Below are positions 17,411 to 24,092 of a DNA stretch of 64,000 nucleotides, in pieces. A program made the position numbers and the translations under genes. Each line of letters begins with the position of its first letter. Position 1 is the first letter of the stretch. The notes under the pieces are model-generated. The model worked only from the letters and a program-made list of their open reading frames with translations. It ran no database searches and had not been told where the DNA came from. The stretch is from Desulfosporosinus meridiei DSM 13257 (GTDB lineage Bacteria > Bacillota > Desulfitobacteriia > Desulfitobacteriales > Desulfitobacteriaceae): assembly GCF_000231385.2 (NCBI RefSeq), contig NC_018515.1:2810501-2874500 (forward strand), given 5' to 3'.

Positions 17411-17557
17411 CTAGGCTTGAACTGCCCTGGGCAATGTGCCATTACTTTTTGGTAAGTTGGTCGTTAATTTAACAAGTTGACAGCACGAAGCAGCGATTAC
17501 GACTGCGCATCCCCCTAAGAAACCACCAATTATTAATACAGGAATGAAAGCTAACAT
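17411..17557 (-). CDS. Small membrane protein (48 residues)
   Basis: A short gene with a strong ribosome site (GAGAGGGGGAG, five bases before ATG). The peptide starts MLAFIPVLIIGGFLGGCAVV and has one transmembrane helix with a Gly-rich GGFLGG core. A cysteine cluster (C17, then CC near 25) follows, with a short polar tail ending LPRAVQA. A terminator lies just downstream. It resembles the small orphan membrane proteins common in sporeformers. No family or function is recognised. Confidence 0.65.
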   Translation of the reverse strand: MLAFIPVLIIGGFLGGCAVVIAASCCQLVKLTTNLPKSNGTLPRAVQA

Positions 17558-17662
17558 AATAACTCCCCCTCTCAAATAATTGTTCTTCTGTCTACTAAAA
17601 GCTTAAGCAACAGCATTAATTGTTCTTATCTTCACTATTATAATATCAAACATATAAAAAAA

Positions 17663-17688
17663 AAGAAAGTGATTGTGATCACTTTCTT
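17663..17688 (-). terminator. Terminator of the IMPACT/YigZ gene
   Basis: An 11-bp stem (AAGAAAGTGAT/ATCACTTTCTT) with TGTG loop. On the minus strand it runs into a T-rich tract. Confidence 0.8.
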
Positions 17689-17732
17689 AAAATTTAACTC
17701 TTTAGAATAATCTAAATGTTCACACTGATCTG

Positions 17733-18347
17733 TTACCTCCAAACTACGCCCTGCTCTGTATAACTCACTTGTTTTTTACTGAAGTCATTAATCCATTGTG
17801 TAAATTCTTGAGACTCGACTTCCGGAACATGTACGAGTAGCTGAACAACCTCACTAAAATCTTCCTTTGAAATTATCCAATTACGTTGTCCAAATTGATA
17901 CTTAATCATTTCAAACCATTCATAGGGTACAGTTAAATGGTACACCTGATAAAGTGACAATTTCTTTAAATTGGTCTCATTAATTAACTGCCGGGCTGTT
18001 CCGCCATAAGCTCTGGACAGACCACCAGTCCCCAGCAGTACACCGCCAAAATATCTCACCACAACCAATAATACATTCCATATATCTCCATGTTGTAAAA
18101 TATCCATTATGGGACGCCCCCCTGTCCCTTGAGGTTCTCCATCATCAGAAGACTTCTCAATTAAGCCTTCATATAATCGATAGGCGTAGACGTAATGGCG
18201 AGCGTTGGGATAGTCATCACGAATATTTTTCATTGCCATGTCCAATTGATCAATTGAGGTCAGCGGAACTGCAATTCCTATAAAACGGGATTTATCGATT
18301 ATTTGTTCCCAGGTATTCAGTTCAGAAATTGTATTAAAGGATTTCAC
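17733..18347 (-). CDS. IMPACT/YigZ family protein
   Basis: A 204-residue cytosolic protein of the IMPACT (UPF0029, YigZ/YvyE) family. The N-terminal domain shows the conserved SRFIGIAVPL, ARHYVYAYRL and SSDDGEPQGTGGRPIMDIL motifs, followed by VVVRYFGGVLLGTGGLSRAY. The C-terminal DUF1949 ferredoxin-like domain spans about 135-200. The start is GTG at 18347, one base past the stop of the thioesterase gene, so the two genes form an operon. The family is linked to translation control in eukaryotes; its bacterial function is not established. Confidence 0.92.
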   Translation of the reverse strand: MKSFNTISELNTWEQIIDKSRFIGIAVPLTSIDQLDMAMKNIRDDYPNARHYVYAYRLYEGLIEKSSDDGEPQGTGGRPIMDILQHGDIWNVLLVVVRYFGGVLLGTGGLSRAYGGTARQLINETNLKKLSLYQVYHLTVPYEWFEMIKYQFGQRNWIISKEDFSEVVQLLVHVPEVESQEFTQWINDFSKKQVSYTEQGVVWR

Positions 18348-18348
18348 G

Positions 18349-18747
18349 TTACATCCCCTGATTACGAGCTTGAGCTTTAGCTATAAAAGAATCGACATCA
18401 ATGACAAAACGTTCATGATTTCCAACACCAATCTGTCCAGCATCATCAAATGCTTCTACTGTAAAAACTAGTTTTCGACGGTCTACTTCGACAAGTTCAG
18501 CTATCGCAAAAACATTGGCACCTAAAGGGGTTGCAGCATTATGCTTGATTGATAAGGAAGTTCCTACACTTGATTGTCCTTCAGGCAATTCTAAGGCATT
18601 AACAGCAGCTTGTTCCATAAGGGCAATCATTGCCGGAGTTGCAAAGACTTCTAGCTGTCCACTCCCCATAGTTTTTGCAGTATTTAAGGTACTTACAGTT
18701 GTCTGGGCCCGTCCTTTTCTTCCAACCTTTAAATCCAAAGCGAACAC
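18349..18747 (-). CDS. Hotdog-fold thioesterase (FlK-like)
   Basis: A 132-residue hotdog protein. SVGTSLSIKHNAATPLGANVFA (about 58-80) is the core of the fluoroacetyl-CoA-thioesterase-like group, and GVGNHERFVID is near the C-terminus. These enzymes hydrolyse small acyl-CoAs; the substrate here is unknown. The longest frame starts at GTG 18747, with AGGAT very close. A TTG at 18738 has better spacing, so the exact N-terminus is uncertain by three residues. It lies immediately upstream of the IMPACT gene in one operon. Confidence 0.85.
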   Translation of the reverse strand: MFALDLKVGRKGRAQTTVSTLNTAKTMGSGQLEVFATPAMIALMEQAAVNALELPEGQSSVGTSLSIKHNAATPLGANVFAIAELVEVDRRKLVFTVEAFDDAGQIGVGNHERFVIDVDSFIAKAQARNQGM

Positions 18748-18794
18748 ATCCTATTCTTTATAAGATTATCGATTTTCTCAATTAGTTTACCACA

Positions 18795-18843
18795 AAAACA
18801 GATAATAGCGTTGTGATTTCTTCACAACGCTATTATCTGTTTT
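18795..18843 (-). terminator. Long hairpin terminator of the CBS gene
   Basis: A perfect 22-bp stem with TTTCT loop lies 30 bases past the CBS-domain gene, followed on the minus strand by a T-rich tract. It is unusually long for a simple terminator but fits the gap. Confidence 0.85.
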
Positions 18844-18873
18844 ATTATGCTAATCGAGTCATCTTTAAATTTA

Positions 18874-19296
18874 TTAATGATGAGCTCCCTGTGAAATGTC
18901 ACTAAGAGCATCACCTGCTTCATTGATATGAATTTTCTCAACTGCTAAATCCCCTAAAGCAACAATTCCGGCGATTCTTCCCTGCTCTAAAACCGGTAAT
19001 CTCCTAATTTGATTATCCGCCATTATACGAGCAGCTTCGTGGACATCTTGATCAGAAGTCACAGTGATAACCTGGGAGGTCATTATGTCCTTAGCGGATA
19101 CACTACTAACATTCTTTCCATCAGCAATAACCTTTAGGACAATATCTCTGTCTGTAATAATACCTAAAACTTTCTGCCCTTCACATACAGGAATAGAACC
19201 CACATCATTACGCTTCATTAAACGTGCAATTTCTTCAACTGAAGAACTGGGAGCCACAGTCTCAATCTGTCTAGTCATAACGTCGCGAACTTTCAT
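18874..19296 (-). CDS. CBS-domain pair protein
   Basis: A 140-residue stand-alone Bateman module. CBS1 (about 7-60) begins VRDVMTRQIETVAPSSSVEE and CBS2 (about 70-125) contains AKDIMTSQVITVTSDQDV. The GIITDRDIVLKV and GRIAGIVALGDLAV segments close each domain. Such pairs bind adenine nucleotides, NAD or SAM-like ligands and control partners; no partner domain is fused here. A histidine-containing tail ends the protein (SQGAHH). It is monocistronic, with its own promoter region and the hairpin terminator at 18795-18843. Confidence 0.92.
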   Translation of the reverse strand: MKVRDVMTRQIETVAPSSSVEEIARLMKRNDVGSIPVCEGQKVLGIITDRDIVLKVIADGKNVSSVSAKDIMTSQVITVTSDQDVHEAARIMADNQIRRLPVLEQGRIAGIVALGDLAVEKIHINEAGDALSDISQGAHH

Positions 19297-19382
19297 ACTA
19301 ATCCCTTCCTTTTAACAAAATTTCATCGCATATCAAGGATAGTATGATCAATAAATACAGAATCATGCAGGATTAAATGTCC

Positions 19383-20102
19383 TTATGGTTTTTTCCCTGA
19401 AACAATTGCTACTACACCGCCAGCTAAATTGGTAAAACAAGTGTCCTTTAGTCCACACTCTGCAAAAATTCTCACTAATTCTTCTTGAGCAGGGAACTCT
19501 CGAGCTGAGTCATGCAGATATTGATATGCACTAGCTTTTCTCGTCCAAACTTTACCCATTAAAGGAATTAGTTTTTCAAAATATAACCAATATGCCTGTT
19601 TAAACCCCAATAATGATGGTTTTGCCATATCAAGTGAAACTACTTTTCCTCCGGGCTTAACCGTTCTTATCATTTCTTTTAGCCCTTGTCTCAAATCGGG
19701 CAAATTTCTTAATCCCCAGCCAACTGTGACACCGTCAAAAGAATTATCGGGGAAGGGAAGTTCCATTGCATTCCCTTGAATAAAACGTATATGAGCCGTA
19801 TTTGAAGTTTGTTGCAAGGATCTTTCAGCGACTTCCAACATTTTTTGAGAAAAATCTAACCCAGTCACGTTTCCATCTGAGCCCACAGCTTGTCCCAGTT
19901 CAAAGGAAAGTTGACCAGTACCGCAACAAACGTCAAGTATATTCATACCTGGCATTGCTCCAACCTTTTGAACGGCAAGACGCCGCCATCCTTTATCCAT
20001 TCCCAGGCTCATTAAGGTATTCATCAAATCGTATCGCGGGGCAATCGAATTAAATGTCTCTTTTACATATGTAGCCTTATCTTTCCCTGCAAAATCCATC
20101 AT
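19383..20102 (-). CDS. menG: Demethylmenaquinone methyltransferase
   Basis: A SAM-dependent C-methyltransferase of the UbiE/MenG family, 239 residues, which methylates demethylmenaquinone in the last step of menaquinone synthesis. Seen: YDLMNTLMSLGMDKGWRR, SAM motif I ILDVCCGTGQLSFELGQ, GNAMELPFPDNSFDGVTVGWGLRNLPD, and the C-terminal NLAGGVVAIVSGKKP typical of MenG. The start is one of two adjacent ATG codons after TAGGGAGATT. It goes with mqnA (8669-9487) as a second menaquinone gene in the window, although the two are not in an operon. Confidence 0.93.
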   Translation of the reverse strand: MMDFAGKDKATYVKETFNSIAPRYDLMNTLMSLGMDKGWRRLAVQKVGAMPGMNILDVCCGTGQLSFELGQAVGSDGNVTGLDFSQKMLEVAERSLQQTSNTAHIRFIQGNAMELPFPDNSFDGVTVGWGLRNLPDLRQGLKEMIRTVKPGGKVVSLDMAKPSLLGFKQAYWLYFEKLIPLMGKVWTRKASAYQYLHDSAREFPAQEELVRIFAECGLKDTCFTNLAGGVVAIVSGKKP

Positions 20103-20267
20103 AATCTCCCTATCTAATGATTTATAGTTAGTATTAGCATTTTATTAAATACTACCCTTCCGTTAAGCATTTGTCTAGAGAGCTTCTCTTCTGGTTGAAA
20201 TTATCTCGCCACATTCAAAACGTAATATCTTTCATGATTAGACTATCTGGTTAAATCTAGCAAATAA

Positions 20268-20311
20268 GCATACTGTATATTGCAGTATGCTTATATATAC
20301 AGTATACTGTA
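20268..20311 (+). promoter_or_regulatory. padR promoter with two overlapping palindromic operators
   Basis: The -35 TTGCAG (20280-20285) and -10 TATACT (20303-20308) are separated by 17 bases. Two palindromes overlap them: GCATACTG/CAGTATGC with a 7-base spacer (20268-20290), and the perfect 14-bp TACAGTATACTGTA (20298-20311). Shared ATACTG/CAGTAT half-sites suggest repressor binding by the PadR protein, hence autoregulation of padR and the exporter. Confidence 0.75.
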
Positions 20312-20334
20312 ATAAACAGTTAGGAGGCATCAAT

Positions 20335-20709
20335 TTGAGCAGATCTAAACAGAGTCGTCACACGAATGCATTTATTCTTCTCCTTTTAGAAAAATCATCT
20401 TCTGCCTACGGTGCTCAAATTCTTTCTAGTTTGCAAGAAGAATTACCGTTTTGTTTAACTGACAGTCCAAGTGTTTATCGTGCCCTTCAAGATATGGAGG
20501 AAAAAAAATGGGTTGAAGCGAGTTGGAAAACTTCAGAGGCTGGATCTCCTCGGAAATGGTATTCCATCACTCCTTCCGGACAAGCTGCTCTGAATAATTA
20601 TGCTCAAGACATTAATCAACGCAAAGCAAATTTGGAGTATTTTCTTAATACCTATACTCAAATCATTAACGACAAGTCTGAGAGGAGTATCCAAGATGAC
20701 AGAATCTAA
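20335..20709 (+). CDS. PadR-family transcriptional regulator
   Basis: A winged-helix repressor of about 124 residues. TNAFILLLLEKSSSAYGAQILSSL is the typical PadR N-terminal helix block, and SPSVYRALQDMEEKKWVEASWK the recognition helix and wing. A C-terminal helix follows that usually dimerises. The longest frame begins at 20287 within the operator. TAGGAGG six bases before TTG at 20335 supports the shorter form. The gene overlaps the MFS exporter gene by 14 bases and is preceded by palindromic operators, so it is most likely the local, ligand-released repressor of the exporter. Confidence 0.88.
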   Translation: MSRSKQSRHTNAFILLLLEKSSSAYGAQILSSLQEELPFCLTDSPSVYRALQDMEEKKWVEASWKTSEAGSPRKWYSITPSGQAALNNYAQDINQRKANLEYFLNTYTQIINDKSERSIQDDRI

Positions 20710-21889
20710 TCAGTCCATTGAGTATTCAACAATTGGTATACTTTCGTTAGCTCATATGTTAAATGACATGTATAGCAACTACTTACCACAAATGCTTCCC
20801 TTTCTAGTAGCCGCAACAGCTCTTAACGCCACGAAAGCAGCAATATTAGTCTCAGCGTTTACTATCAGTTCTTCTTTCATACAGCCTGTCTTTGGCTATT
20901 TTCTTGATCGCCAAGGGAAACGATGGCTTGTACACGTAGGAACCTTATGGATGGCAATTATGCTCAGTTTGACAGGCTTAGTCAACAACTACTTACTTTT
21001 AGTTATCTTAGCCAGTCTTGCCGGTCTCGGAACAGCTGCCTTTCATCCTCAAGCATCAACAATGATAACTGTTGTCAGCGGTGATCGTAAAGCAGTTCTG
21101 CTCTCCACATTTATCGCCTTTGGAAACATCGGTTTTGCACTCAGCCCCCTCATACTCGTTCCCCTATTTCAGAACTATGGTCTCAGAGCGACAATTTATA
21201 CGATTATCCCAGGTATCATTGTCGCGCTGTTATTATACTTTTTCGCCCCCAATAATCATGTACTTCGCGGGGGAACTACCCCACCTACTCTGGCCGAGGT
21301 ATGGCTTTCCTTACTGAAAGCTCGCCAAGAACTTTTAGCCATTACTAGTGTCATTGCCATCCGTGCTTTGGCCTATACCGGTTTGTTAACCATTCTCCCC
21401 TTATATTTCCATGCACAACATCTTTCCTCTATAACCTCCAGTCATTTAGTCTTCATAATGCTCTTTGCTGGAGCAATTGGAGGGATTTTAGGGGGGTATA
21501 TATCGGATCGATTTGGCAGGAAACCTTTAACGATCGGTTCTCTGGTTCTAGCTACACCATGCTTTTACGGTTTCCTTTACACAAATGGCACATTGAGCGT
21601 TGTTTTCCTAGCTCTTGCCGGTGCCTGCTTGTTATCCAGTTTTTCCGTAACTGTGGTTGCAGCTCAAGAAGCCATTCCCAATAATAAGTCTCTCGCCGCC
21701 GGGTTAACGATGGGATTCGCAGGAGGGGTAGGGGGCCTTCTGGTAATTCCTATCGGGAGAATCGGAGATCTTTATGGCCTATCAACTTCGATTTCGGTAT
21801 TGTTCTTACTACCACTTCTTGCTGGACTTACTGCATTATTTATGAGAAATCGACCTGCCGCAAATGCACAACGGATTGCCGCACGGTAA
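20696..21889 (+). CDS. MFS transporter, fosmidomycin-resistance-like
   Basis: A 12-helix major facilitator of about 397 residues related to fosmidomycin resistance protein Fsr. The start ATG at 20696 follows GAGAGGAGTATCCAAG; the longer frame from 20600 lies inside padR and is rejected. LAHMLNDMYSNYLPQMLPFL opens helix 1, and GLGTAAFHPQASTM contains the FHP motif of this group. The loop motif GGYISDRFGRKPLTIGS (about 260-275) is the classical MFS signature. Efflux of a toxic compound is likely, with PadR as sensor. The real substrate is not known. Confidence 0.88.
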   Translation: MTESNQSIEYSTIGILSLAHMLNDMYSNYLPQMLPFLVAATALNATKAAILVSAFTISSSFIQPVFGYFLDRQGKRWLVHVGTLWMAIMLSLTGLVNNYLLLVILASLAGLGTAAFHPQASTMITVVSGDRKAVLLSTFIAFGNIGFALSPLILVPLFQNYGLRATIYTIIPGIIVALLLYFFAPNNHVLRGGTTPPTLAEVWLSLLKARQELLAITSVIAIRALAYTGLLTILPLYFHAQHLSSITSSHLVFIMLFAGAIGGILGGYISDRFGRKPLTIGSLVLATPCFYGFLYTNGTLSVVFLALAGACLLSSFSVTVVAAQEAIPNNKSLAAGLTMGFAGGVGGLLVIPIGRIGDLYGLSTSISVLFLLPLLAGLTALFMRNRPAANAQRIAAR

Positions 21890-22005
21890 TTATTGTTACA
21901 GTATTCAAACTATTAATTGTAAAAAAGAATCTTTTCACTTCTACCATAATTTGTCTTACAGCCCGTTATTCATGAGATTTCTGGCCTTTTATATAGGGTT
22001 TCTGC

Positions 22006-22033
22006 TCAAATTCGGAATCGATTCCGAATTTGA
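22006..22033. repeat. 28-bp perfect palindrome, copy 1
   Basis: A self-complementary 28-bp sequence centred on GGAATCGATTCC. The 24-bp core recurs at 22844-22867, and on the reverse strand of copy 2 the match extends through GCTC, giving about 28 shared bases. It could be a recombination or transposase site, or a regulatory palindrome carried by an element. Confidence 0.7.
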
Positions 22034-22505
22034 ACTGCCATGTCTGGAGCCGTGCCGAGTTTTTATTCCTAAGAGCGTCCCTTGGGCCGCAAAATCAACA
22101 GCCATCGGCAGGTGAGGCATTTTCCCCTCTGGCAGGCTTTAATACTGGAGCGGATCAACAAATCGCTTGTTGTTGAATCCGTTATTTTTAGATCTTTTTT
22201 ACCGATCAATTCGCCGCCGGTGAGGAGAAACATAACCTTGGAAATAATCGGTTCGGCGCAAGGGCAAATATGCCCTCAATGTTATAACAAAGGTCAGGCG
22301 AAGGGTCTTCAGCTGCGTATTTGCCATACCGACTCCCCTTCTCCTCCTATGATCGATTGAACAGGGATTTATTCCTCAGTCAGGTCAAAGCGGTTATTCC
22401 GGGTTACGGATACCAACAGGTATTTCAACAAATCCAATAATGTGGTTAGTCCTTCTTATCTTATGCACCTTGTCCGGCAGGGGTTACCCTCGTCTGGGGT
22501 ATTTA

Positions 22506-22569
22506 TGACAAAATAATGGCAAAACCGTAAAGTACCTAGGCACTTTACGGTTTTGCCATTATTTTGTCA
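22506..22569. repeat. 28-bp inverted repeat hairpin
   Basis: Arms 22506-22533 and 22542-22569 are perfectly complementary over 28 bases with an 8-base loop (ACCTAGGC). There is no flanking gene to terminate. It may be two abutting terminal repeats of a lost insertion sequence, or a miniature element. Confidence 0.7.
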
Positions 22570-22714
22570 CCAGTGAGGGCTTGAACACATAACCTATGAG
22601 TAAGGCTGTTCAAATCCATCTTCTCTTATGGGAGCCTTTCCTCCGGAAAAGCTTATGAATAAGCAGAGGAGCTCGAAAATCATGGTGAAGGGAATAAGCG
22701 AGCAGACACCGTAG

Positions 22715-22843
22715 ATTAGCGCGGCCGAAATTAACAGTATTAAAGATCAGACCGGCAGAATGCTGCTTTACAGCTCCGTCGAGATCGGACGGCGCATGAC
22801 GGAGGCTAAATCCATGGTCAATCATGGAGAATGGGGAAAGTGG
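22715..22843 (+). pseudogene. DUF3102-like gene remnant
   Basis: The frame reads AEINSIKDQTGRMLLYSSVE and then IGRRMTEAKSMVNHGEWGKW, which strongly resembles the conserved core of DUF3102 proteins found on phages and plasmids. It opens after a stop, without ribosome site. The similarity stops exactly where the second palindrome begins (22844), after which the frame runs into unrelated sequence. I read this as an element gene truncated by insertion or recombination at the palindrome. Confidence 0.6.
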
Positions 22844-22867
22844 AAATTCGGAATCGATTCCGAATTT
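22844..22867. repeat. 24-bp palindrome, copy 2
   Basis: A perfect 24-bp palindrome identical to the core of copy 1 (22006-22033). It interrupts the DUF3102 remnant. The two copies bracket about 810 bases. Confidence 0.7.
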
Positions 22868-22983
22868 GAGCTACACCCAAGGGATTATCCTCTGGGGAAT
22901 TCCCGAGGAGAATACTCTCACCGCCAATCAAGGTGCAGTCACCAAAGTGCAAGGACTCTTCCTTACTAACAACGTGAGTTCAT

Positions 22984-23589
22984 TTATTTAATATTGAAAG
23001 CTCCCCGCATAAGCTCATAAATTAACTCTTCAATTCCTTCTAAAGGACGAGGCTTCCTTGAACTTACCCAGTCGCTAATGGCAGCATCCAGAGTTCCGAA
23101 GAACATCTGCCGACCCACTTTTATATCCGCTAAAGTAATTTCTTCCTTTTGTACTCCTTCATTAAGAACTTGTTCAATTAAATGAAAGTACTCTCTTAAA
23201 GGCCCAGAAATAGCTTCTCGAATTTTTGGGTCAGATTGTCTTAACTCAATCTGCGTAACTATTGCCAAAGATCGATTTTCCTGCATGTATTTAAAATGAG
23301 TCCGAATTAAACAAAATAAGCGTTCTTTAGTTGTCGTACATTGCGCTATTGATTGTTGGATCTCACGAATAAAATTCCCCATACGATCCGAAAAAAGGCT
23401 AACCAAAATATCTTCCTTATTCTTAAAATATAAATAAATAGTTCCGTCTGCTACTCCAGCCAGTTTGGCAATTTTAGATACTTGGCAAGTAAAATAGCCG
23501 TATTCCGCAAAAGCCTCCGTGGCCGCATCCAGTATAGCATGATATTTCTCCTCACGGGGCTTAATCATCAAATCATAAACTCCCTTCAT
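22984..23589 (-). CDS. fadR: TetR-family regulator, FadR (YsiA)-like
   Basis: A TetR repressor of 201 residues. The N-terminal HTH region (about 10-60) reads ILDAATEAFAEYGYFTCQVS, then IAKLAGVADGTIYLYFKNKE and DILVSLF. The ligand domain contains RSLAIVTQIELRQSDPKIRE. These segments closely resemble Bacillus FadR (YsiA), which senses long-chain acyl-CoA and controls beta-oxidation genes. No fatty-acid genes are adjacent here, so targets must be elsewhere. Two in-frame ATG codons (23589 and 23568) both have plausible ribosome sites. The symbol is by resemblance only. Confidence 0.8.
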   Translation of the reverse strand: MKGVYDLMIKPREEKYHAILDAATEAFAEYGYFTCQVSKIAKLAGVADGTIYLYFKNKEDILVSLFSDRMGNFIREIQQSIAQCTTTKERLFCLIRTHFKYMQENRSLAIVTQIELRQSDPKIREAISGPLREYFHLIEQVLNEGVQKEEITLADIKVGRQMFFGTLDAAISDWVSSRKPRPLEGIEELIYELMRGAFNIK

Positions 23590-23677
23590 CTAGACCTTCA
23601 AATAGTTTAGATAAATTTAATTTCTATCCACTTGATATCATATCATATATTTAATTTTCCTACATCATCTTCCGAAA

Positions 23678-23766
23678 CATCCACTTCTTGTAAGTGGATG
23701 TCCTTATTCTAGCTTCAGTAGGGCTAGACTCCCTACTGAAGTCTCGACGTTCAGCTTTAGCAGAAC
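23678..23766 (-). repeat. Dispersed two-hairpin repeat, copy A
   Basis: Read on the minus strand: a GCTGAACGTCGAGA block, a perfect 11-bp hairpin CTTCAGTAGGG/CCCTACTGAAG (23713-23741), the linker CTAGAATAAGGA and a perfect 9-bp hairpin CATCCACTT/AAGTGGATG (23678-23700). It is the best-formed of three copies. Relative to the copies at 12943 and 38161 the stems differ by paired changes while the linker is conserved. It lies between the FeoC and FadR-like genes. Confidence 0.65.
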
Positions 23767-23770
23767 AAGT

Positions 23771-24064
23771 TCACTTACCGTAAACTTGATTTAGCATTGT
23801 CTGGCCTTTATCAGTCAGTCCCCAAAAAGTAAATGTTTCTGGTGAATGGAAGCCACAATCTTCACAGTGCCCACTGCAGCGATTCATTCCACAACTCGGG
23901 CTGCATGCTTGGCCAAAGATTTCTCGACAAATATATCCCATGTGTTCCATCTGTTCTAAAGCGCTTTCAATTTCCTTTAAGGAATAGCCTACCTCAAGTG
24001 CAAGCTGTGACATTGATAAGGTAGCTTCTTTACGAGACAAAACTTTCAAAATATCTGTAAGCAA
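23771..24064 (-). CDS. feoC: FeoC-like regulatory protein
   Basis: A 97-residue winged-helix protein following feoB by 28 bases. The N-terminal half (about 1-50) is a small HTH (SMSQLALEVGYSLKEIESAL, EQMEHMGYICRE). It is followed by a cysteine-rich loop CSPSCGMNRCSGHCEDCGF that could hold an Fe-S cluster, as in FeoC proteins. The start is TTG at 24064, well spaced after GGGGAGTG. FeoC modulates FeoB activity or stability in enterics; in this branch it may be a redox-sensing regulator. The name is by context and fold. Confidence 0.78.
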   Translation of the reverse strand: MLTDILKVLSRKEATLSMSQLALEVGYSLKEIESALEQMEHMGYICREIFGQACSPSCGMNRCSGHCEDCGFHSPETFTFWGLTDKGQTMLNQVYGK

Positions 24065-24092
24065 TCCGATTCACTCCCCAGGGTTTTTTCAA

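Larger units (their letters stand above)
21890..22983. other. 1.1-kb gene-poor region with mobile-element debris
   Basis: No intact gene can be supported. The stretch holds two copies of a long palindrome (22006-22033 and 22844-22867), a 28-bp perfect inverted repeat (22506-22569), a DUF3102-like coding remnant (22715-22843) and a short open tail after the second palindrome (reading ILWGIPEENTLTANQG near 22880-22930). Several frames are open for 60-90 codons but lack ribosome sites and recognisable domains. Base composition is richer in GC than the flanking genes. It looks like remains of one or more inserted elements. Confidence 0.6.

Noticed and set aside
20600-20695. Upstream extension of the MFS protein inside padR
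   Set aside because: A good ribosome site precedes the ATG at 20696, and the extension is not hydrophobic in the way of a first helix.
22082-22360. 92-codon plus-strand frame in the gene-poor region
   Set aside because: No ribosome site, no recognisable family, and the region is mosaic debris.
21890-22983. Intact insertion sequence or prophage
   Set aside because: No complete transposase, integrase or phage structural gene could be read; only remnants.
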